The position numbers were made by a program, and so were the translations under genes. This document shows positions 8,803-15,818 of a stretch of 16,279 bases of DNA, piece after piece. Below the pieces are notes generated by a model, which saw nothing but the letters and a program-made list of their open reading frames with translations, made no database searches and was not told where the DNA came from. Position 1 is the first letter of the stretch. The number at the start of each line of letters is the position of its first letter. The stretch is taken from contig DAOMOP010000080.1 in NCBI GenBank assembly GCA_035444405.1, positions 1 through 16,279 on the forward strand, in the 5' to 3' direction. This DNA comes from DAOMOP01 sp035444405 (GTDB lineage: Bacteria > Pseudomonadota > Gammaproteobacteria > Burkholderiales > Rhodocyclaceae).

Positions 8803-9065
8803 GGTGCGTCTTGGCGCCGTGCGCCGAGCCGGCGGTGTTCGTCGCAACAGAAGAAGGCATCGCCTTCACGCACCCCCTCGCTCTCGGGCACGTGCAGGCC
8901 GCAGTGCGCGCACGCGCGCATGGATTCGGGCTGCGCGGGATCCGCTTCGTCGGGCCTGCGCGTGCGTGCCGCCCCGCGCGTGCCGCCCTGCTGCAGCCGG
9001 TGCAGCGCCCGGCGCGCCCACCAGATCACGATCAGAGCGAGGATGAAGATCAGCAGGTTGCGCAC
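8799..9065 (-). CDS. Small PP0621-family membrane/zinc-ribbon protein
   Basis: A protein of 88 residues from a GTG start at 9065. Residues about 3-17 (LLIFILALIVIWWAR) form a single hydrophobic segment, followed by a basic/proline-rich linker and a C-terminal cysteine cluster: CAHC at 52-55, then CCDEH at 73-77, which looks like a treble-clef or zinc-ribbon metal site. This matches the PP0621-type hypothetical proteins commonly found next to pilS; the function is unknown. The stop overlaps the pilS start as ATGA, so translation is probably coupled. The start is uncertain: a TTG at 9086 would add seven residues, and neither has a clear ribosome binding site. GTG is preferred because the hydrophobic segment then begins almost at once, as in relatives. 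The methionine aminotransferase ends 60 bp upstream on the same strand, so it may share a transcript or have its own promoter there. Confidence 0.82.
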   Translation of the reverse strand: MRNLLIFILALIVIWWARRALHRLQQGGTRGAARTRRPDEADPAQPESMRACAHCGLHVPESEGVREGDAFFCCDEHRRLGARRQDAP

Positions 9066-9125
9066 GTCGGGGCCGTCGGGTAGCAAACGGACATATCTGG
9101 GCGGCAGTCTATCATGCCGTCCGAT

Positions 9126-10283
9126 TCACACGTCGCGCAGCCGCGCACAGGCGGCGGCGAGCATCGCCTCGCTCTTGGCGAAGCAGAAGCGGATCACGCG
9201 CTCGTCGCGCGCATCGGCGAAGAAGGCCGACACCGGGATCGCGGCAACCCCGACGTCGCGTGTGAGGCGTTCGACGAAGGCCATGTCGGGCTCGTCGGAA
9301 ATCGCCGCATAGCGGGCGAGCTGGAAGTAGGTGCCGTGCGAGGGCAGCAGCTCGAAGCGCGAGCCGGCCATCTGCGCGCGGAAGAAGTCGCGCTTGGCCT
9401 GGTAGAAGCCGGCCAGCCCGAGGTGGCGCGCCGGTTCGGCCATGTAGTCGGCCAGCGCATACTGCATCGGCGTGTTGACGGTGAACACGTTGAATTGATG
9501 CACCTTGCGGAACTCGGCCATCAGCTCGCGCGGGCCGACGACGTAGCCGATCTTCCATCCGGTGATGTGGTAGGTCTTGCCGAAGCTCGACACGATCAGG
9601 CTGCGCGCGGCCAGCTCCGCGTTGCCGGCACAGCTCGCATGCCCGGCGCCGTCGAAGACGATGTGCTCGTACACCTCGTCGGACACGACGACGATGCCGG
9701 TGTCGCGGGTCAGCGCCGCCAGGCGGGCGAGATCCTCGTCCGTCCACACCGTCGCGGTCGGATTGTGCGGCGAGTTGATCATGATCATTCGCGTGCGCGG
9801 CGTGATCGCCGCGGCGACGGCGTCCCAGTCGGGGCGGTAGTCCGGCGCGGCGAGCTGCATGCGCACGACCACCCCGCCCTGCAGCTCGATCGCCGGCGCA
9901 TAGGAGTCGTACACCGGCTCGAACACGATCACCTCGTCGCCGGGATGCACGAGCGCGCACACGGCCGTGAACAAGGCCTGCGTCGCGCCGGCGGTGACGG
10001 TGACCTCGGTGTCGGGGTCGTAGTGCGTCCCGTACAGCCCGGCCACCTTGCGGACGATCGCCTCGCGCAGCGGCGCGGCCCCGCCCATCGGCGCATACTG
10101 GTTGTGGCCGGCGCGCATCCAGTGCGCGACGCGCTCGAACAGGAAATCCTCGGCGTTGAAGTCGGGAAAACCCTGTGCGAGGTTGATCGCATTGCACTGC
10201 TGCGCGAGGCGCGACATCACGGCGAAGATGGTGGTGCCGACGGCGGGCAGGCGCGACGACAGCGGGGCGGGAAAGCTCGGCAT
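9126..10283 (-). CDS. ybdL: YbdL-type methionine aminotransferase
   Basis: Fold-type I PLP aminotransferase of 385 residues. Relatives such as E. coli YbdL transaminate methionine and other large residues with 2-oxoacids; the reverse direction remakes methionine from 4-methylthio-2-oxobutyrate. The sequence follows YbdL along its whole length: LPAVGTTIF near the N-terminus, INLAQGFPDF (33-42), NSPHNPTATVW (170-180) with Asn174, SDEVYEH (201-207) with Asp202/Tyr205, the Schiff-base Lys236 in SSFGKTYHITGWK, and Arg365 in VIRFCFAKSE for the substrate carboxylate. ATG 10283 is chosen because homology starts there; the frame is open 72 bp further but those residues look non-coding. The symbol reflects family membership and substrate choice is inferred. 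mtnA lies 2 kb away, which makes a sulfur-salvage role plausible without proving it. Confidence 0.9.
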   Translation of the reverse strand: MPSFPAPLSSRLPAVGTTIFAVMSRLAQQCNAINLAQGFPDFNAEDFLFERVAHWMRAGHNQYAPMGGAAPLREAIVRKVAGLYGTHYDPDTEVTVTAGATQALFTAVCALVHPGDEVIVFEPVYDSYAPAIELQGGVVVRMQLAAPDYRPDWDAVAAAITPRTRMIMINSPHNPTATVWTDEDLARLAALTRDTGIVVVSDEVYEHIVFDGAGHASCAGNAELAARSLIVSSFGKTYHITGWKIGYVVGPRELMAEFRKVHQFNVFTVNTPMQYALADYMAEPARHLGLAGFYQAKRDFFRAQMAGSRFELLPSHGTYFQLARYAAISDEPDMAFVERLTRDVGVAAIPVSAFFADARDERVIRFCFAKSEAMLAAACARLRDV

Positions 10284-10433
10284 CGGATTCGACTCGGTAT
10301 GCGGACGACCCCGGTATTGTCGCAGAGCGAGCGTGGCGGCGAAACGGCGCGGCATTCAGGCGCCCGGGTTTCGAACCGGTGACCCACAAGCCGTCGCGCT
10401 TGTCGACGACGCGGCGCGGACGCGAATCAGGCG

Positions 10434-10465
10434 TTCTGGTTGTTTGTGGCCTGCACGCCTACAAT
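10434..10465 (+). promoter_or_regulatory. Candidate -10 element before the AAA/PD-(D/E)XK gene
   Basis: TACAAT at 10460-10465 matches five of six -10 consensus bases and would start transcription near 10472, about 27 nt before the ATG at 10499. No good -35 is present at 16-18 bp spacing; T-rich sequence at 10434-10445 is the only candidate. Confidence 0.35.
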
Positions 10466-10498
10466 CGTGGGCAACCGCAGCCTGCTACGGCGAACCTA

Positions 10499-12052
10499 AT
10501 GCACCGCAAAAAACTGCCGATCGGCATCCAGACCTTCGCCAAGATCCGCGAGGACGACTACTACTATGTCGACAAGACCGCGCTGGCGCTACGCCTGATC
10601 GACGAAGGCACGCACTACTTCCTGTCGCGCCCGCGCCGCTTCGGCAAGAGCCTGTTCATCGACACTCTGGCCGAGCTGTTTGAGGGCAACGAAGCGCTGT
10701 TCCGCGGACTGTATTGCCACGACCGGTGGGACTGGTCGGTCAGGTCTCCCGTGATCCGGATCAGCTTTGCCGAAGGACTGCTGCAGGAGCGGGCCGAACT
10801 CGAAGAGCGTATCGATTTCGTGCTGGCGCACAATGCCGAGCGCCTTGGCTTGGGCGTGCTCCCATCCGGTTCCATCCACAACCGCTTCAGCACCCTGATC
10901 GAGCGGGCCGAGCGTGCGTTCGGACAGCGGGTGGTGATCCTGGCCGACGAATACGACAAGCCCATCCTCGACAACCTCACCCGCCCGGACATCGCCAGCC
11001 AGATGCGCGATGGGCTACGCGACCTGTACTCGGTGATCAAGGGGCAGGATGCGCACATCAAGTTCGCCATGCTCACGGGGGTGAGCAAGTTCAGCAAGGT
11101 GAGTCTGTTCTCCGGGTTGAACAACCTCAAGGACATCACGGTGGACAAGCGCTTCTCGTCCATCTGTGGCTATACCGATGCGGATGTGGATACGGTGTTC
11201 GCCCCTGAGCTTGCGGACCTGGACCGCGAGCAGATCCGGCGCTGGTACAACGGCTACAACTGGACCGGCGAGTCGGTCTACAACCCCTTCGACCTGCTGC
11301 TGCTGTTCGACAGCCGCGAATTCCGCCCCTACTGGTTCGAGACCGGCACCCCGACCTTCCTGATCGACGTGCTCACCGAGCGCAGGACCTTCCTGCCCGA
11401 CCTGGAGCGGCTGCAGGCCACCGAAGCCCTGCTCTCCGCCTTCGAGGTGGGCGACATCGCCACCGAGGCGCTGCTCTTCCAGACCGGTTATCTGACCATC
11501 GATTCGGTACAGCGCATCGGGGTGATGCCGCGATACCGCTTGCGCTACCCCAACCTGGAGGTGCGGGCCAGCCTGACCGATGCCCTGCTGCGCCGCCTCT
11601 CACCCGAGCCGGGGCCGGTGCTGGACCGCTCCGGGCGGCTCTACGAGCTGCTGCTGGCCAACGACTTTGCCGGCATGGAGCGACTCTTCACCGCCTTCTT
11701 CGCCAGCATCCCGCACGACTGGTTCCGCAACAACCCCATCGCCCAGTACGAGGGCTACTACGCCAGCGTGTTCTACGCCTACTTTGCCAGCCTGGGGCTG
11801 GACATCGTGCCGGAAGAATCGAGCAATGCCGGGCGGCTGGACATGGCGGTGCGCTTGAACGGGCAGGTGTACCTGTTCGAGTTCAAGGTTGTGGAGCTCG
11901 AACCGGACGGCGGGGCGCTCGAACAGATCAAGGCCCGGGGCTACGCGGACCGCTACCGTGGCAGCGGCGAGCCGGTGCACATGATCGGCGTCGAGTTCAG
12001 CCGCGAGCGACGCAGCGTCGTAGGCTTCGAGATCGCGACGTCACCCGCCTGA
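10499..12052 (+). CDS. AAA-ATPase-like protein with C-terminal PD-(D/E)XK nuclease fold
   Basis: A 517-residue member of the widespread family joining an AAA-ATPase-like domain (Pfam AAA-ATPase_like type) to a PD-(D/E)XK nuclease-superfamily domain (PDDEXK_9 type). The N-terminal part has the diagnostic YVDKT (23-27), a Walker A-like FLSRPRRFGKSLF (41-53) with Lys50, and Walker B RVVILADEYDKPI (144-156) with Asp150/Glu151. The middle contains MLTGVSKFSKVSLFSGLNNL and RWYNGYNW, both typical of the family. The nuclease-like end has Glu418, Asp448 in GRLDM, then EFK (461-463) and Gln476 in QIKARGYADRY, so the catalytic set looks intact. Start is ATG 10499, with no strong ribosome binding site. 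Biochemical function is not established; copies are often numerous and scattered in genomes, suggesting lateral spread. It is a lone gene here. Some stretches, such as 11160-11210, use more A/T-ending codons than the neighbours. Confidence 0.92.
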   Translation: MHRKKLPIGIQTFAKIREDDYYYVDKTALALRLIDEGTHYFLSRPRRFGKSLFIDTLAELFEGNEALFRGLYCHDRWDWSVRSPVIRISFAEGLLQERAELEERIDFVLAHNAERLGLGVLPSGSIHNRFSTLIERAERAFGQRVVILADEYDKPILDNLTRPDIASQMRDGLRDLYSVIKGQDAHIKFAMLTGVSKFSKVSLFSGLNNLKDITVDKRFSSICGYTDADVDTVFAPELADLDREQIRRWYNGYNWTGESVYNPFDLLLLFDSREFRPYWFETGTPTFLIDVLTERRTFLPDLERLQATEALLSAFEVGDIATEALLFQTGYLTIDSVQRIGVMPRYRLRYPNLEVRASLTDALLRRLSPEPGPVLDRSGRLYELLLANDFAGMERLFTAFFASIPHDWFRNNPIAQYEGYYASVFYAYFASLGLDIVPEESSNAGRLDMAVRLNGQVYLFEFKVVELEPDGGALEQIKARGYADRYRGSGEPVHMIGVEFSRERRSVVGFEIATSPA

Positions 12053-12139
12053 GCGCCTTGCTTCGCCACTGCGAGCGCGGTGAGCCGGGGCCACGCGGGA
12101 AGCCTGCTCTTCCGGGCTGGGCCGCAACCGATCAACCGA

Positions 12140-12163
12140 CCGCTGCGGACAGTTACGCAGCGG
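12140..12163. repeat. 8-bp inverted repeat between the AAA gene and mtnA
   Basis: CCGCTGCG (12140-12147) and CGCAGCGG (12156-12163) are perfect complements around an 8-nt loop, 88 bp after the AAA gene stop and 84 bp before the mtnA start. There is no T-run. It may slow transcription out of the upstream gene or sit in the mtnA control region; nothing else recognisable lies in this 194-bp gap. Confidence 0.45.
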
Positions 12164-12233
12164 CCGACGCAAGTTGCAAAGGCTGAACCCTCGTCCATGG
12201 CCGGTTGCATGAACCCGGCGTTGACTTTGTCGT

Positions 12234-12239
12234 TAAAAT
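12234..12239 (+). promoter_or_regulatory. Candidate -10 immediately before mtnA
   Basis: TAAAAT (12234-12239) ends 7 nt before the ATG at 12247, so transcription would begin at or next to the start codon. No Shine-Dalgarno sequence precedes that ATG. A TTGACT lies at 12221-12226 but is too close (7 bp) to act as the matching -35. Confidence 0.35.
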
Positions 12240-12246
12240 GCCGGGC

Positions 12247-13305
12247 ATGAGCTTCGAACAACCCATCCCCACCCTGCGCCGCGACGGCGACGACGCCGTC
12301 ATCCTGGACCAGACGCTGCTGCCGCACCGCTGCGAGACGCGCCGGCTCGTCAGCCTCGAAGAGGTCGCCGCGGCGATCCGCACCATGCAGGTGCGCGGCG
12401 CGCCGCTGATCGGTGCGACGGCGGCCTTCGGCGTCGCGATCGCGCTGCGCGACGACGCGAGCGACGCGCGGCTCGCCGATGCGCTCGCGACGCTGGCCGC
12501 GACACGCCCGACCGCGGTGAACCTGCACTGGGCGCTCGCGCGCATGCGCGCGCGCCTCGCGCCGCTCGCCGAAGACGACAGGCACGCCGCCGCGTGGGCC
12601 GAGGCCGAGGCGATCGGCCGTGACGACCATGACACCTGCGCCGCAATCGGCCGCTTCGGCGTCGCGCTGCTCGAGGCCGTCGCCGACCGGCGCGACGGAC
12701 CGGTGCGCGTGATGACCCACTGCAACGCCGGCTGGGTCGCGACGCTGGGCTCCGGAACGGCGCTCGCGCCGGTGTACGAGGCGGTCGCGCGCGGCCTCGA
12801 CGTGCACGTGTGGGTCAGCGAGACGCGCCCGCGCAACCAGGGGCTGCTGACCGCGTGGGAGCTGCGCGAGGCCGGCGTCGCGCACACGCTGATCGCCGAC
12901 AACGCCGCCGGCATCCTGCTCGCGCGCGGCGAGGTCGACCTCGTGATCACCGGCGCCGACCGCGTGGCCGCCAACGGCGACACCGCGAACAAGGTCGGCA
13001 CCTACCTGAAGGCGCTCGCCGCACGCGACGCCGGCGTGCCGTTCTACATCGCCGCGCCGTTCTCGACCGTCGATCTCGCCTGCCCGGACGGCGCCGCGAT
13101 CCCGATCGAGGACCGCGGCGGCGCCGAAGTGCGCGCGGTGCTCGGGATGGGCCGCGATGGTGCGCTGCACAGCCTCAGCCTCGCGCCGGAAGGCACGGCC
13201 GCGGCCAATCCGGCCTTCGACGTGACCCCGGCGCGCCTGATCACCGGCATCATCACCGAGTTCGGCATCTGCACGCCGGATCGCCTGAGCGCAGTGGCGC
13301 GATGA
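12247..13305 (+). CDS. mtnA: S-methyl-5-thioribose-1-phosphate isomerase
   Basis: Isomerises 5-methylthioribose-1-phosphate to 5-methylthioribulose-1-phosphate in salvage of 5'-methylthioadenosine; the same enzyme class accepts the 5-deoxy analogue. It is 352 residues, normal length. Visible hallmarks are VRGAPLIGATAAFG (49-62) for phosphate binding, the catalytic Cys159 in THCNAG (157-162), the catalytic Asp238 in ITGADRVAANGDTANKVGTY (234-253), and PFSTVD (271-276). These separate it from the related eIF2B subunits. Start ATG 12247 is chosen over ATG 12238 (three residues longer) because it matches usual N-termini; neither has a ribosome binding site. The stop overlaps the next gene as ATGA, tying it to a class II aldolase. 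That pairing suggests the product goes to aldol cleavage (DHAP shunt) and not the MtnB-dependent route. The phosphorylase or kinase that makes its substrate is not in the window. Confidence 0.95.
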   Translation: MSFEQPIPTLRRDGDDAVILDQTLLPHRCETRRLVSLEEVAAAIRTMQVRGAPLIGATAAFGVAIALRDDASDARLADALATLAATRPTAVNLHWALARMRARLAPLAEDDRHAAAWAEAEAIGRDDHDTCAAIGRFGVALLEAVADRRDGPVRVMTHCNAGWVATLGSGTALAPVYEAVARGLDVHVWVSETRPRNQGLLTAWELREAGVAHTLIADNAAGILLARGEVDLVITGADRVAANGDTANKVGTYLKALAARDAGVPFYIAAPFSTVDLACPDGAAIPIEDRGGAEVRAVLGMGRDGALHSLSLAPEGTAAANPAFDVTPARLITGIITEFGICTPDRLSAVAR

Positions 13306-13967
13306 CTCACGCCGCGGCACCGGCCCAAGCCCTGCGCGCGGCGCTCGTCGCCACCGCCCGCGCGATGAGCGCCGCGCGCCTCAATACCGGCACCGCCGGC
13401 AATGCCAGCGTGCGCACCGACGACGGCATGCTGATCACGCCGAGCGGCATGGCGCCCGAGGCGTGCACGCCCGCGGACATGGTCTTCGTCGCGCACGACG
13501 GCAGCGCGAGCGGGCCGTTCGCGCCGTCGAGCGAGTGGCGCATGCATGCCGACGTCTATGCCCGGCGGCGCGAAGCCGGCGCGATCGTGCACACCCATGC
13601 GCCAGCGGCGACCGCGCTGGCCTGCCAGCGGCTGGCGATCCCGCCCTTCCACTACATGATCGCGCGCTTTGGCGGCAGCACGATACGCTGCACGCGCTAT
13701 GCGACCTTCGGCACCCAGGCGCTCGCCGACCACGTCGCCGATGCACTGGCCGAGCGCTGCGCCTGCCTGATCGCGAACCACGGCATGCTGGTGTTCGGGC
13801 GCGACCTCGCCCATGCGCTCGCGCTCGCGATCGAGTTCGAGGCCTTGTGCGAGCAGTACTGGCGCACGCTGCAGCTCGGCCCGCCGGTGCTGTTGTCGGC
13901 GGCCGAGATGAGCGAGGTCGTCGAGCGCTTCCGCTGGTACGGCACGCCGCAGCACAGCGGCCGGTAG
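13302..13967 (+). CDS. Class II aldolase, likely 5-(methylthio)ribulose-1-phosphate aldolase (Ald2-like)
   Basis: Zinc aldolase/adducin-family protein of 221 residues with all metal ligands: Glu78 in SSEWRMH, His97 and His99 in VHTHAP, and His160 in NHGMLV. NTGTAGNAS (28-36) and ITPSGM (45-50) form the phosphate-binding loops, as in L-fuculose-1-phosphate aldolase. Overlap with mtnA (ATGA) implies translational coupling and a shared pathway. In known DHAP shunts, an aldolase of this family cleaves 5-methylthioribulose-1-phosphate or 5-deoxyribulose-1-phosphate to dihydroxyacetone phosphate plus methylthioacetaldehyde or acetaldehyde. The rival reading is MtnB, a dehydratase from the same superfamily also placed beside mtnA. 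The glutamate at the first ligand position and the fuculose-aldolase-like wording favour an aldolase, but sequence alone is not decisive. It is convergent with the dehydrogenase pair, with 24 bp between stop codons. Confidence 0.85.
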   Translation: MTHAAAPAQALRAALVATARAMSAARLNTGTAGNASVRTDDGMLITPSGMAPEACTPADMVFVAHDGSASGPFAPSSEWRMHADVYARRREAGAIVHTHAPAATALACQRLAIPPFHYMIARFGGSTIRCTRYATFGTQALADHVADALAERCACLIANHGMLVFGRDLAHALALAIEFEALCEQYWRTLQLGPPVLLSAAEMSEVVERFRWYGTPQHSGR

Positions 13968-13991
13968 ATCACGACGCGGCCGACGCGCCGG

Positions 13992-14876
13992 TCAGTCCGC
14001 CGCGCGTCCGGTGGCCGCCTCGAGCACGCGCAGCAGGCTCGACGTATCCTCGCGCCCCCAGCCGTGCCCCATCAGCGCATTGAGCTGCTGCCACACCTGT
14101 ACTGCCACCGGCAGCGGAACCCCCAGGCTCACCGCCTCGTCGAGCGCGATGCCGAAGTCCTTGTGGTGCAGGCGTGCCTGGATGCCGTTGCCGAAGTCGC
14201 GCCGCACCATGCGGCCGCCCATCAGCTCGAGCATCCTCGATGCCGCCGAACCGCCCATCAGCGCACCACGCAGCGCCTCGAGGTCGACGCCGTGCGCACG
14301 CGCGAGCAGCATCGCCTCGGCGCACGCCTGGATCGTCGACACCATCACCATCTGGTTGCACGCCTTGGCGACCTGGCCGGCACCGGCCTCTTCACCGACA
14401 TGCACGATGCGCTGCCCCAGGCACTCGAGCAGCGGCCGCACCCAGTCGAGCGTCGCACGCGCGCCGCCGACCATGATCGCGAGCGCGGCCTCGCGCGCGG
14501 CCTGCTCGCCGCCCGACACCGGCGCATCGAGCCAGCCCACGCCGAGCGGCGCGTAGCGCGCAGCGGCGCTGCGCGCCGTGCGCGGTGCGATCGTGCTCAT
14601 GTCGACATGCACGCTGCCGGCGACGAAACCCTCGGCGAGCCCGCGCGGGCCGAACGCGAGTGCCTCGACGTCGCGGCTCGTCGTCACGATCGAGATCACC
14701 ACCTCGCTGCGCGCGGCGAGCTCCGCCGGCGAGCCGCACAGCAGCGCACCGGCCGCGGCCAGCGGCGCCGACGATTCGGGCCGCCGCGACCACACCGCCA
14801 GCTCGTGGCCGGCGCGCAACAGGTGCCCGGCCATCGGGCGCCCCATCACGCCCAGTCCGACGAATCCGACCCGCAT
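13992..14876 (-). CDS. Beta-hydroxyacid dehydrogenase family oxidoreductase (second of tandem pair)
   Basis: NAD(P)-dependent enzyme of the 3-hydroxyisobutyrate dehydrogenase / tartronate semialdehyde reductase family, 294 residues. The Rossmann motif GFVGLGVMGRPMA is at 4-16; WSRR after the second strand (29-32), with basic rather than acidic residues, favours NADP(H). DAPVSGGE (117-124) is the substrate motif. Catalytic Lys171 lies in GAGQVAKACNQ (165-175), and KD (239-240) is the conserved C-terminal pair. The exact substrate (3-hydroxyisobutyrate, tartronate, glyoxylate or succinic semialdehyde) cannot be told. It starts 4 nt after the stop of its paralogue, with GGGGAG inside the end of that gene as ribosome binding site, so the two are cotranscribed. 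The two proteins align end to end without large gaps, pointing to tandem duplication. Convergent with the aldolase. Confidence 0.92.
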   Translation of the reverse strand: MRVGFVGLGVMGRPMAGHLLRAGHELAVWSRRPESSAPLAAAGALLCGSPAELAARSEVVISIVTTSRDVEALAFGPRGLAEGFVAGSVHVDMSTIAPRTARSAAARYAPLGVGWLDAPVSGGEQAAREAALAIMVGGARATLDWVRPLLECLGQRIVHVGEEAGAGQVAKACNQMVMVSTIQACAEAMLLARAHGVDLEALRGALMGGSAASRMLELMGGRMVRRDFGNGIQARLHHKDFGIALDEAVSLGVPLPVAVQVWQQLNALMGHGWGREDTSSLLRVLEAATGRAAD

Positions 14877-14880
14877 CGCC

Positions 14881-15753
14881 TCACTCCCCGCTCATGCGCT
14901 CGAGCAGCTTGAGCATCGCGACCGAGTCCTCCTCGCCGAGCCCGCTGCCGACCATCGCGTTGAACATCTGCGCGGTCGCCGCCGCCGACGGCAGCGCCAG
15001 CCCGAGGCGGTGCGCCTCCTCGAGCACGATGCGCATGTCCTTCTGGTGCATCCACGCCTTGAAGCCCGGCCTGAAGTTGCGCTCGAGCATGCGCTGGCCG
15101 TGGTTCTCGAGCACGCGCGAGTACGCGAAGCCGCCGAGCAGAGCCTCGCGCACGCGCGCCGCGTCGACGCCGCTCCTGCGCGCGAAGTTGAGCGCCTCGG
15201 CGACCGCCGCGACGCCGACGCCGGTGAGGATCTGGTTGCACGCCTTGGCGACCTGGCCGGCGCCCGAGGCGCCGATCCGCGACACGGTGCGCCCCATCGC
15301 CTCGAAGAGCGGGCGCACGCGCTCGAAGGCGGCGGCGTCGCCGCCGACCATGATGGTCAGCGTCGCCTCGATCGCGCCGGCCTCGCCGCCCGACACCGGC
15401 GCATCGAGCATCGTCACGCCGCGCTCGGCGAGCCGCGCCGCGATCGACTGCGCGGCGGCCGGCGCGATGGTGCTCATGTCGACGAAGATCAGGCCGTCGC
15501 GCGCCCCGTCGGCGACCCCGTCGGGGCCGAGCGCGACGGCCTCGACATCGGGCGCATCGGCGACCATGCTGATCACGACGTCGCTGTGCCGCGCGACCTC
15601 GGCCGCGCTCGCGCAGTCGCCGGCACCGGCATCGAGGAGCGGCTGCATCGATTCGCGACGGCGGCTCCACACGTGCACGCGGTGGCCCGCCTTCAGCAGG
15701 TTCAAGGCCATGGGACGGCCCATCAGGCCCAGTCCGATGAATCCCGTTTCCAT
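14881..15753 (-). CDS. Beta-hydroxyacid dehydrogenase family oxidoreductase (first of tandem pair)
   Basis: First gene of the tandem pair, 290 residues. The nucleotide-binding motif GFIGLGLMGRPMA is at 4-16, followed by WSRRRES, which suggests NADPH use. DAPVSGGE (117-124) binds the substrate carboxylate; GASGAGQVAKACNQ (161-174) holds catalytic Lys170 and Asn173; MHQKDM (235-240) supplies the second conserved Lys-Asp pair. The wording around DMSTIAP and GGFAYSRVLE resembles 2-hydroxy-3-oxopropionate reductases and succinic/glyoxylate semialdehyde reductases, so reduction of a short semialdehyde is more likely than oxidation, but this is inference. The start ATG 15753 has GGGAG 10 nt upstream (complement of 15764-15768). 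It is divergent from ybiB with only 65 bp between starts, so the promoters of both genes must be packed into that space. No glyoxylate carboligase or hydroxypyruvate isomerase gene is in view. Confidence 0.93.
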   Translation of the reverse strand: METGFIGLGLMGRPMALNLLKAGHRVHVWSRRRESMQPLLDAGAGDCASAAEVARHSDVVISMVADAPDVEAVALGPDGVADGARDGLIFVDMSTIAPAAAQSIAARLAERGVTMLDAPVSGGEAGAIEATLTIMVGGDAAAFERVRPLFEAMGRTVSRIGASGAGQVAKACNQILTGVGVAAVAEALNFARRSGVDAARVREALLGGFAYSRVLENHGQRMLERNFRPGFKAWMHQKDMRIVLEEAHRLGLALPSAAATAQMFNAMVGSGLGEEDSVAMLKLLERMSGE

Positions 15754-15783
15754 TCGCTGTCGTCTCCCGTCGTATTTGTCGTG

Positions 15784-15812
15784 TGGTCGAAACCGGCGCG
15801 GACATGGATAAT
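15784..15812 (+). promoter_or_regulatory. Candidate ybiB promoter placing the start at the ATG
   Basis: GATAAT (15807-15812) matches five of six -10 bases; TGGTCG (15784-15789) is a weak -35 at 17-bp spacing. Transcription would begin 6-7 nt after the -10, at the A of the ATG at 15819. There is no ribosome binding site between them. Confidence 0.4.
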
Positions 15813-15818
15813 CGCGCC

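Noticed and set aside
8542..9312. 256-codon plus-strand open frame over pilS, the PP0621-type gene and ybdL
   Set aside because: Arg/Ser/Ala-rich shadow frame opposite three supported genes.
10360..10390. TTCGAA-containing segment that on the minus strand resembles a tRNA T-arm (ACCGG-TTCGAAA-CCCGG), next to the AAA gene
   Set aside because: The T-stem has at least one mismatch plus a weak A-G pair, and no acceptor, D- or anticodon arm can be built, so it is not a tRNA gene. A degraded tRNA fragment at an integration site remains possible but unsupported, with no matching repeat seen on the far side.
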